DNA of 64,000 bases, taken from Tillandsia leiboldiana. Lineage: Eukaryota > Streptophyta > Magnoliopsida > Poales > Bromeliaceae. The notes under the pieces were generated by a model that was not told the DNA's origin, searched no databases, and saw only the letters and a list, made by a program, of their open reading frames with translations. Each line of letters starts with the position of its first letter. The first letter of the stretch is position 1. The stretch is taken from contig CM055067.1 of the NCBI GenBank assembly GCA_029204045.2, positions 31,224,041 through 31,288,040 on the forward strand. The letters are read 5' to 3'. Positions 22,666 through 31,653 of this stretch are shown in pieces. A program made the translations under genes and the position numbers.

Positions 22666-24380
22666 GTGGAGGCCAATTGCAAGTGTCTACGAGCAATTGG
22701 TGGCAAATCGAGGTGGGTGGCCTTATCTCCAAGTTTTATGGACTGTACAGTATTTCTACTGATGTAGGACTATGCATGATAGTTTATTTCCTTGTGTAGC
22801 ATGCTAGATTGTTGGAATGGCTATCCCTTTATTATCTGTTAAAGTAGTTATCTTGGAACTTGACCTAGCACCCCCGTCATATGATGTATGTGTAACCAGA
22901 CTAGTAGAAAACCCTTACTTGGGCTAGGGTTATTTATGCTTAGACATCCACAGTTCCTTCATCCCTGGACATAGTGTTTTCTCGCCCGGGTAGTGGGCCG
23001 AGAGGTCGGGACTTGCTTTTAGTGTGGGATGCTTTTACACTCTTGCCTTGGAGCAGAGTGGAGTCTGGTAGTTGTACTGGGTTGCTTATCTGTGCCGAGA
23101 GCCGTTTGGGTAAACGGTAGTCCCGGGAGGTCTTGTTTCCCTGTTGTGCCGTCGTGGAGGGAGCCGTTGCGCAGACGGCAGTCCCGGGCCGTCGTGTATC
23201 TTCCGGTCCGTCTTGTTGGGAACCGTTGGGGTTGACGGTGGTCCCAGGTCGTTGAGTGTTGTCCGACCTGTTTTGTTACCCTGAGTTGTGGGTCGTTCCT
23301 GGCTGTGGAGTATCTCCAGCCAGTGAGCCTTGTGCTGCGAGCCGTTGGCGAGGCTAGTGTCTCGTGTTTCGAGTTAGCCGAGCAGCTGAGTCGTCGAGAG
23401 TTCTCCGACTGTTGTGCGAGGTATTTGGGGATCCTGAGTCCTACCGTTCTGAGAGTGAGCGTGGATTTTGACTAGCCTGCTTATGCCAATTTGTGATACT
23501 CTATGCCGCGCCGTTTTCCTCAGTTGGAGTCGCGTCCCTGAGATGCCGTTGTGGATACGATGGGCCTGTTGAGGCAGTTTTGCGCGAGGGGTGAGTTAGT
23601 CGGGCAGGACGCCCCACGTAAATCCCGTCCTCATGGGGATGCGTGGTAGTGGGCAGGCGCGTTCCTAGTCGACAGGCGCAGGCTTGACTGGACCCTATGA
23701 GGCAGTCAGTTCGATTGGGTCTTTTGAGCACCTTGGGTGCGAGTGGTCTCTTTTACTTTCATCTGTTCCACTTTTTGAGTATCTAGATAGAGGTATGGCA
23801 GCTGTAGAGTAGCTCCAGCTTTTCTTGTTCTGATTTCATTGCCCTGTTATCTTTTACCTCTAGTAGACTTGGTGGGCAGACCGTTGGGCTTGTTGACGGT
23901 ACCCACTGAGAACTACTGTGGGAAGTAGTTCTCACACCCGTCGTGGTGTCTTTTTCCCCAGGAACTTCTTCTCCTGTTCCTGTTGCTCCAGTTGCTGATC
24001 CTTCTGACCGAGGCGAGGGAGTCGCGAGCTAGTTCCCTACCCGTCGTTGGAGTGTAGCGGTACCCCATCAGAGGAGAGCTTCAGTAGATTAGTTTACTTC
24101 TTTTTCCTCTGTTGAGAGACCTTTGTTGTGAGGTATAGAGTTGTACTTTATTTTACAGTTTGAGAGACTGATGTAGTGAGGATTTTTTGTAGTGAGAGCT
24201 TGTACACTGATGTACTTTATTGGAGATATCTCCCTTTTGAGTTTTGTATCAGAGGACTTGGTATACGATCGTATTTGGGAGATGGATATTGTATTATTCT
24301 CAGTTGTACAGTGTTTGGTTTTCAGTTCTTACTAGTTTACTTTCAGCTCTGATATCTTTATCTCTGTAGTTGATTCTTTC

Positions 24381-24474
24381 TGCAGGTTAGACGCTTCGTC
24401 TGTACGGCAGTTTCCGTACAGATGGCGGATCTGTTAGTGAGCCCGGGTCGAAGTTTCGACCCCGGGGCGTGACA
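24381..24474 (+). promoter_or_regulatory. U5 module with three hairpins (C 5' LTR)
   Basis: AGACG-CTT-CGTCT, then CTGTACGG-CAGTTT-CCGTACAG, then CCCGGGTCG..CGACCCCGGG, followed by the PBS 8 bases later. This is the best-formed copy. In LTR retroelements the U5/PBS region is where tRNA priming starts. Confidence 0.75.
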
Positions 24475-24482
24475 GATTAGAG

Positions 24483-24495
24483 TGGTATCAGAGCC
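24483..24495 (+). other. Primer-binding site of C element
   Basis: TGGTATCAGAGCC, initiator-Met tRNA type, after the spacer GATTAGAG. Confidence 0.95.
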
Positions 24496-24800
24496 TAGGT
24501 TGTAGGTCGTGATGGACTTAGAAACCCTAGGCTTGCGGTTGGATATTAGGATGACTACGTGAGAGTCGTGACTTTTAGCGAGAGTCCTGATTGAGTTTTT
24601 ACCTCTCCCATGAGACGGGATGAGAGTTTGGCATGTTTATTCTCCTAAATCGATTATGTTGGTTGCAGACAACATAATGCTATGGAATGGATGACATGTC
24701 TTAGACTTTCGCTGGATTGGGTCGTATGGTTGTTGTGTCCTGACGTTTGTAGTTGTGCAGTGGGTTGCGATACCCCTGAGACGTCGTGTTGTGAAAAGGA
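24496..24800 (+). other. Leader of C element
   Basis: Shares the ACAACATAATGCTATGG and GAGAGTCGTGACTTTTAGCG segments with the leader at 5610-5800 and, on the minus strand, with 36220-36400 and 43310-43500. It is non-coding. It probably carries packaging signals common to the families; this is inference from position and conservation. Confidence 0.6.
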
Positions 24801-25245
24801 CACACCCCTCCCTGGCTGAGTTACCAGGAGGGCATTTTCCCTGGCTGAGTCACCAGGAGGGCATTTTCCCTGGATGAGTTACCAGGAGAGCGTTTTCCCT
24901 TGCTGAGTTACCAGGAGGGCATTTTCCCTGGCTGAGTCACCAGGAGGGCGTTTTCCCTGGCTGAGTTACCAGGAGGGCATTTTTCCTGGCTGAGTCACCA
25001 GGAGGGCGTTTTCCCTGGCTGAGTTACCAGGAGGGCATTTTTTTTCCTGGCTGAGTCACCAGGAGGGCATTTTCCCTGGCTGAGTTACCAGGAGGGCATT
25101 TTCCCTGGCTGAGTCACCAGGAGGGCATTTTTCCTGGCTGAGTCACCAGGAGGGCGTTTTCCCTGGCTGAGTTACCAGGAGGGCATTTTTCCTGGCTGAG
25201 TTACCAGGAGGGCATTTTTCCTGGCCGAGTCACCAGGAGGGCATT
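24800..25245 (+). repeat. 29-bp minisatellite in C internal region
   Basis: About 15 copies of a 29-bp unit containing CCCTGGCTGAGTYACCAGGA and GGGCATTTT. The centre is a near-palindrome (CCTGG..CCAGG). The unit length is not a multiple of three, so no frame stays open. Confidence 0.95.
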
Positions 25246-25870
25246 ATCACTGGCCGAGTTACCAAGTGGATAATTATCACTGGCCGAGTTACCAGATGGA
25301 TAATTATCACTGGCCGAGTTACCAGGTGGATAATTATCACTGGCCGAGTTACCAGATGGATAATTATCACTGGCCGAGTTACCAGATGGATAATTATCAC
25401 TGGCCGAGTTACCAGATGGATAATTATCACTGGCCGAGTTACCAGATGGATAATTATCACTGGCCGAGTTACCAGGTGGATAATTATCACTGGCCGAGTT
25501 ACCAGGTGGATAATTATCACTGGCCGAGTTACCAGATGGATAATTATCACTGGCCGAGTTACCAGGTGGATAATTATCACTGGCCGAGTTACCAGATGGA
25601 TAATTATCACTGGCCGAGTTACCAGATGGATAATTATCACTGGCCGAGTTACCAGATGGATAATTATCACTGGCCGAGTTACCAGATGGATAATTATCAC
25701 TGGCCGAGTTACCAGGTGGATAATTATCACTGGCCGAGTTACCAGATGGATAATTATCACTGGCCGAGTTACCAGATGGATAATTATCACTGGCCGAGTT
25801 ACCAGATGGATAATTATCACTGGCCGAGTTACCAGGTGGATAATTATCACTGGCCGAGTTACCAGGAGGA
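25245..25870 (+). repeat. Near-perfect 30-bp minisatellite
   Basis: About 20 head-to-tail copies in exact 30-bp register; 25261-25860 is 20 units without an indel. The unit contains TGGATAATTATCACTGGCCG and AGTTACCAG. The only change seen is A or G at one position (CAGATGGA/CAGGTGGA). Both strands are open: MDNYHWPSYQ repeats on plus (25266-26054), LVTRPVIIIH repeats on minus (25230-25880). It contains a TGGATAATTATC near-palindrome. I do not call a gene here: no promoter, no related protein known to me. Confidence 0.95.
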
Positions 25871-26130
25871 TACTTTCCACTGGCCGAGCAACCAGATGGA
25901 TGCGTTGCCCCTGGCCGAGTTACGAGGTGGGCGCATGCCCTGGCCGAGTTACCAGGAGGACATTTTTCCCTGGCCGAATTACCAGGAGGATACTTTCCAC
26001 TGGCCGAGCTACGAGGGGCGATGCCGCCCAGTGAGAGGCGATGCCGCCCGGTAAGGGGTGATGCCGCTCAGTGAGTGGCGATGCCGCCCAATAAGTGGCG
26101 ATGCCGCCTAGTGAGTGGCGAAGGTTTGGC
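25870..26130 (+). repeat. Degenerate 30-bp copies and a 20-bp repeat
   Basis: Diverged copies of the 30-bp unit run to about 26015. They are followed by five to six copies of a 20-bp unit with GGCGATGCCGCCCAGTGAG to about 26120. Confidence 0.8.
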
Positions 26131-26730
26131 CTGTTGAGGCGATTTTCACCTCCGGCCGAGTTACCAGGTGGTTATTTTAGTGAGATTGAGATGATCTGAC
26201 AGGACGCCGAGATTTGATGGCGTCGAGTTCGTCCTGATGGACTACCGAGAGCGTCTCCAGCCGTGAGTTGCGTGTTGACATAGTTCCCGCTTTAAACGAG
26301 AGGGACCGAATCCCTGAATGGTAAAGGAGCGAAAACTTCGAGCCTAGAATCTGTTCTTGTTTGATTAGGGTTCTAGGCACCGGTCTATCGGGATTTTTGG
26401 ATCTTTGCCGCGTCAGTCGGTTCTTCTCGCCTATGAGTGGGGTGTTGATGTGAGTTGAGTCGTTGAGGGTTCTCCGACATAGCTGTGAGAGTGCTAGGGC
26501 ATTTGCATTGATGTATGGGCTAGAGATAGGACCTTTAGCTTGTGCTCGTGAGGTTTAGATACCTGATCACGTGTTGCACATAGATGGGAGTTATTGGTCC
26601 TGCCCAGTGCAGTTGGGGCCCTGGTTTTTGCCTGTTGATCTTTTGGCCCTTCCTCAGCTCCGGGTTTCGGGGTAGTTTTGGGTATAGGACTGTGAAGATC
26701 TGAGGCCTTGATGCTTGAGTATACCACACC
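26131..26730 (+). pseudogene. gag: Scraps of gag and non-coding internal sequence
   Basis: Around 26190-26250 a decayed match to the gag motif region (GACGCCGAGATTTGATGGCG, compare EIWWRRVRP in the gag at 6218) is visible. The rest shows no coding sense. It shares the CTGTTCTTGTTTGATTAGGG motif with the LTR at 8101. Confidence 0.5.
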
Positions 26731-26734
26731 ATTG

Positions 26735-27350
26735 ATACACGGCAGTGAGGCCACGCCGTTGGTACACGGCAGTGATGCCACGCCGTTGTTACACGGTGGT
26801 GATGCCACACCGTTGATACACGGTGGTGATGCCACACGGTGGTGATGCCACGCCGTTGGCGCACGGCAGTGAGGCCACGCCGTTGGTACACGGCAGTGAT
26901 GCCACGCCATTGATACACGGTGGTGATGCCACGCCGTTGATACACGGTGGTGATACCACGCCGTTGGCGCACGGCAGTGATGCCACGCCGTTGGTACACG
27001 GCAGTGATGCCACGCCGTTGATACACGACAGTGATGCCACACCGTTGATACACGGTGGTGATGCCACACCGTTGATACACGGTGGTGATGCCACGCCGTT
27101 GATACACGGTGGTGATGCCACGCCGTTGGCGCACGGCAGTGATGCCACGCCGTTGGTACACGGCAGTGATGCCACGCCGTTGATACACGACAGTGATGCC
27201 ACACCGTTGATACACGGTGGTGATGCCACACCGTTGATACACGGTGGTGATGCCACGCCGGTGGCGCACGGCAGTGAGGCCACGCCGTTGGTTACACGGC
27301 AGTAATGCCACGCCGTGAGTACACGGCAGTGATGCCACGTTGTAGGTACA
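26735..27350 (+). repeat. 27-bp minisatellite shared by several elements
   Basis: About 22 copies of a 27-bp unit containing ACACGGCAGTGATGCCACG and CCGTTGGT, in several alternating subtypes that form a higher-order pattern. Related arrays lie on the minus strand at 41378-41528 (B2) and 63650-64000 (outer C element). Nine-residue protein repeats (such as DATPLIHGG on plus) are open on both strands only because 27 is divisible by three. Confidence 0.95.
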
Positions 27351-27850
27351 CAACGGTGAGAGTCTTTTGGATGTTTCGGACTTTTGACCGCGAGTTGGGC
27401 ATCAGCTTTATGATCGCCTTGTGAGCCAGTTTTCAGTCCCGTTCACCGACGGTTTGGTCCCCGTTAGGGTGTTCTTTAGGAGTTGAGGGATCGACTTCGA
27501 CCCGTGGGTCCGTTGGGGTTATGGCATGTTGAGCGACCAACTGTGGCACGAGATTGTGTCACTTGAGGATCCCTTTTGAGGGTAGCCTGCAGTTGAGTAG
27601 TCCACTCGGGTGGTTTTGGATCGGGAAGTGACCGAGTGAAGACCCCAACTTATTGGATTTCCCTTCCTTATTGGACGAGTCTGCGGGTATGCTTCGGGTC
27701 GTCTTGTTGAGGGTGGCACCATGTTGTGGTTTGGTGCGTATTACTCTTGTGGTTATTTCAGTTTTCCCCCAGCCTTTTAGTGGAGCCCTTGGTTTTTCAC
27801 GTCTCAGCTCTGTAATGATGTGTTTTTCCTCGCCCGTGATTGACTTGCCC
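27351..27850 (+). other. Internal sequence of C element without recognised coding
   Basis: Corresponds in reverse complement to about 63140-63650 of the outer C element, so it is an ordinary part of the family. Position suggests former pol sequence but no motif can be read. Confidence 0.5.
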
Positions 27851-27854
27851 TTTT

Positions 27855-28010
27855 GAGATCTGTGATTATTGGAGTACGAGGGACGCCCGTTGCTATTTCT
27901 GGCTCGAGAGATGAGAGAATTGCACATCGGGTAATACCGTACTTGTGGTTGTTGTTGCGGAGTAATCACGAGGAGCGAGTGGGGGAGCTGGAGGCGTATT
28001 GTTTGATACC
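27855..28010 (+). pseudogene. pol: Remnant of pol chromodomain-like tail
   Basis: The frame gives pieces such as EYEGRPLLFLAREMRELH and LLRSNHEERVGELE. These match in order the end of the pol at 840-2516 (ETPVRILARESKSLRN, LWSNHEEREATWELE). The tail stops before the YPxLF end. It shows that the internal region derives from a Tekay-like parent whose pol was otherwise lost. Confidence 0.75.
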
Positions 28011-28072
28011 TAGCCGTGGTATTCTTGACTCCTGATGGGCTTGATCTAGTTTCGAGGACGAAACTTTCTTTT

Positions 28073-28084
28073 AGTGGGGGAGGA
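28073..28084 (+). other. Polypurine tract of C element
   Basis: AGTGGGGGAGGA immediately before LTR start TGTGAGATCC, preceded by TTTCGAGGACGAAACTTTC. Confidence 0.9.
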
Positions 28085-31000
28085 TGTGAGATCCCGGAAT
28101 CCCCCGCGTAGGGTTGCTGGTTGTTGGGCAGCTTTCGGTGGCCGTTGGGGGTGTTGGTGCGCGTGTTGGGGGCCCAGAAATGGATTTGTGATGCAAATTG
28201 GGATTTGCTTGCAACACTCGAGGCCTGCGTGGGTTGCGCGCAATTTGGACATAAGTGGTGGACTTCGGGCTTAAATTGAGACCCCGTGGGAAGTTGGAGG
28301 ACCCGTCGGGTGTTTAGAAGTGATTTCGCGCGATTCAGATGTCAAAATTAGACTCCGGGTGAAGTCCGGATAAAATTTTACCTCTCCGGTCGCCTTCGGG
28401 AATTTTTAGAGTTGGAATTGGGCAAATCGGACTTTAAAAATGGACCCGGCGCGAAAATCGGATCGAGTGGGCATTCGGCAAATTTTCGGGTGAGAATTTG
28501 GAGAAATGGACATCGTTTTTGGATTCAGCGCGCGAAATCGCTAAGAATGGACTATTTACTTATTGGTTTTGGAGCCCGGATGAAGTGCGCGTTTTTCGAG
28601 GCATCACGGCACGAATCTCGAGGCGAGGCGAGGCAAATCCCGAGGAGTGCGGCTCGCGGATCGAGGCGGGCGCGCGGCTCGAGGAGCGTACGGCGCGGCA
28701 GGGGGGGCGCACTGGCGCTTCGGCGGGAATCGCGCAGGGGCCGCCACGTGGCGGCCCCCCATTCGCGCCCGCGCGGACGCGGGGTGCGAGCGTCCGTGCG
28801 GCGCGCTCGGTGTCCCGCGCCTGCGCGGTGCTGGGTGTCACGCGCCCGTGTGGCGCGTGACTGCTCGCACCGCGTGGCGCGCGGTGACTCGGCCACGTGG
28901 CGGGCGGGGGCGCCCGCTGCGCCTGGTGCGCGCCCCTGTGTGTGTGGACCGGGCGGTTGGAGGCCCCCCATTGGACGGTCCACCGTGGACCGGGCTCCGT
29001 GGACCACCCCTTCCTCTTTTTCTTCTTCTTCTTCTTTCTTCTCCCCCGCAAGCCTTTCTCCTCCATTTTCTTTTCTTCCTTCTTCACCCGAGCGAGAGAG
29101 GGAGTGAGGAGGAGATTTTGGGTGGTGCGGTGGCGCGTCGTGAACCTCGTGGAGCGTGCGCGGGGTTCCGTTGGGAGCGTTGCGGCGACGGCGGCGCAGT
29201 CGGGTAGGTCCCGTGTGTTGGTTTTACTGTATTTTTGTACAGTTTTGGGGCAACCTTTTAGACTGTAACTGACCCTTTTGCTCCTTTCTGTGTTTGGCAC
29301 CGTGCACCGTTTTGCGTGCGGACTCCGGCACCGTGCACCGTTTTGCGTGCGGACTCCGTTTTGCGTGCGGATCCTGGCACCGTGCACCGTTTTGCGTGCG
29401 GACTCCGGCACCGTGCATCGTTTTGCGTGCGGATTCTGTTTTGCGTGCGGACTCCGACACCGTGCACCGTTTTGCGTGCGGACTCCGACACCGTGCACCG
29501 TTTTGCGTGCGGACTCCGGCACCGTGCTCCGTTTTGCATGCGGACTCCGTTTTGCGTGCGGATTCTGGCACCGTGCATCATTTTGCGTGCGGACTCCGTT
29601 TTGCGTGCGGACTCCGGCAGCGTGCATCGTTTTGCGTGCGGACTCCGGCAGCGTGCATCGTTTTGCGTGCGGACTCCGTTTGGCGTGCGGATTTCGGCAC
29701 CGTGCTCCGTTTTGCGTGCGGACTCCGGCAGCGGACATCGTTTTGCGTGCGGACTCCGTTTGGCGTGCGGATTCCGGCACCGTGCTCCGTTTTGCGTGCG
29801 GACTCCGGCAGCGGACATCGTTTTGCGTGCGGATCGCGTGGAGGCCAATTGCAAGTGTCTACGAGCAATTGGTGGCAAATCGAGGTGGGTGGCCTTATCT
29901 CCAAGTTTTATGGACTGTACAGTATTTCTACTGATGTAGGACTATGCATGATAGTTTATTTCCTTGTGTAGCATGCTAGATTGTTGGAATGGCTATCCCT
30001 TTATTATCTGTTAAAGTAGTTATCTTGGAACTTGACCTAGCACCCCCGTCATATGATGTATGTGTAACCAGACTAGTAGAAAACCCTTACTTGGGCTAGG
30101 GTTATTTATGCTTAGACATCCACACAGTTCCTTCATCCCTGGACATAGTGTTTTCTCGCCCGGGTAGTGGGCCGAGAGGTCGGGACTTGCTTTTAGTGTG
30201 GGATGCTTTTACACTCTTGCCTGGGAGCAGAGTGGAGTCTGGTAGTTGTACTGGGTTGCTTATCTGTGCCGGGAGCCGTTTGGGTAAACGGTAGTCCCGG
30301 GAGGTCTTGTTTCCCTGTTGTGCCGTCGTGGAGGGAGCCGTTGCGCAGACGGCAGTCCCGGGCCGTCGTGTATCTTCCGGTCCGTCTTGTTGGGAACCGT
30401 TGGGGTTGACGGTGGTCCCAGGTCGTTGAGTGTTGTCCGACCTGTTTTGTTACCCTGAGTTGTGGGTCGTTCCTGGCTGTGGAGTATCTCCAGCCAGTGA
30501 GCCTTGTGCTGCGAGCCGTTGGCGAGGCTAGTGTCTCGTGTTTCGAGTTAGCCGAGCAGCTGAGTCGTCGAGAGTTCTCCGACTGTTGTGCGAGGTATTT
30601 GGGGATCCTGAGTCCTACCGTTCTGAGAGTGAGCGTGGATTTTGACTAGCCTGCTTATGCCAATTTGTGATACTCTATGCCGCGCCGTTTTCCTCAGTTG
30701 GAGTCGCGTCCCTGAGATGCCGTTGTGGATACGATGGGCCTGTTGAGGCAGTTTTGCGCGAGGGGTGAGTTAGTCGGGCAGGACGCCCCACGTAAATCCC
30801 GTCCTCATGGGGATGCGTGGTAGTGGGCAGGCGCGTTCCTAGTCGACAGGCGCAGGCTTGACTGGACCCTATGAGGCAGTCAGTTCGATTGGGTCTTTTG
30901 AGCACCTTGGGTGCGAGTGGTCTCTTTTACTTTCATCTGTTCCACTTTTTGAGTATCTAGATAGAGGTATGGCAGCTGTAGAGTAGCTCCAGCTTTTCTT

Positions 31001-31648
31001 GTTCTGATTTCATTGCCCTGTTATCTTTTACCTCTAGTAGACTTGGTGGGCAGACCGTTGGGCTTGTTGACGGTACCCACTGAGAACTACTGTGGGAAGT
31101 AGTTCTCACACCCGTCGTGGTGTCGTTTTCCCCAGGAACTTCTTCTCCTGTTCCTGTTGCTCCAGTTGCTGATCCTTCTGACCGAGGCGAGGGAGTCGCG
31201 AGCTAGTTCCCTACCCGTCGTTGGAGTGTAGCGGTACCCCATCAGAGGAGAGCTTCAGTAGATTAGTTTACTTATTTTTCCTCTCTTGAGAGACCTTTGT
31301 TGTGAGGTATAGAGTTGTACTTTATTTTACAGTTTGAGAGACTGATGTAGTGAGGATTTTTTGTAGTGAGAGCTTGTACACTGATGTACTTTATTGGAGA
31401 TATCTCCCTTTTGAGTTTTGTATCAGAGGACTTGGTATACGATCGTATTTGGGAGATGGATATTGTATTATTCTCAGTTGTACAGTGTTTGGTTTTCAGT
31501 TCTTACTAGTTTACTTTCAGCTCTGATATCTGTATCTCTGTAGTTGATTCTTTCTGCAGGTTAGACGCTTCGTCTGTACGGCAGTTTCCGTACAGATGGC
31601 GGATCTGTTAGTGAGCCCGGGTCGCAGTTTCGACCCCGGGGCGTGACA
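28085..31648 (+). mobile_element. C element 3' LTR
   Basis: 3564 bp with the same layout as the 5' LTR: palindrome 28737-28758, array 29300-29836, inverted repeat 29845-29872, hairpins 30271-30298, 30333-30359 and 30392-30419, U5 module 31555-31648. It is followed by TSD CCGAG. Confidence 0.95.
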
Positions 31649-31653
31649 CCGAG

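Larger units (their letters stand above)
20913..24474 (+). mobile_element. C element 5' LTR
   Basis: TGTGAGATCC to GGCGTGACA. Contents: G-box palindrome (21565-21586), CT-rich tract (21835-21920), array (22126-22665), CCAATTGC inverted repeat (22673-22700), three hairpins (23099-23127, 23158-23186 and 23218-23245) and U5 module (24381-24474). I see no clear TATA box upstream of the CT-rich tract. Confidence 0.95.
20913..31648 (+). mobile_element. Complete non-autonomous family-C element (LARD-like)
   Basis: 10,736 bp with matching LTRs, PBS, PPT and TSD CCGAG (20908-20912 and 31649-31653). The 3.6-kb internal region has no intact gene: a gag leader, four minisatellites, scraps of gag and the chromodomain end of pol. 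This layout fits a large retrotransposon derivative that borrows proteins. LTR lengths are 3562 and 3564 bp; part of the length difference is a CA insertion near 30122. The target without the insertion survives at 47341-47345 in the other LTR of the B element. Confidence 0.95.

Noticed and set aside
25245..25870. Possible CRISPR array (regular 30-bp repeat)
   Set aside because: Units are directly adjacent with no spacers, no cas genes, and the surroundings are a plant retroelement.
25266..26054. Possible repeat-peptide gene (MDNYHWPSYQ repeats)
   Set aside because: Lies between PBS and PPT of a non-autonomous element, is open on the opposite strand too, and has no promoter or known relative; kept only as a finding.
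27519..27969. 136-codon minus-strand frame
   Set aside because: It overlaps the plus-strand chromodomain remnant and has no recognisable motif.
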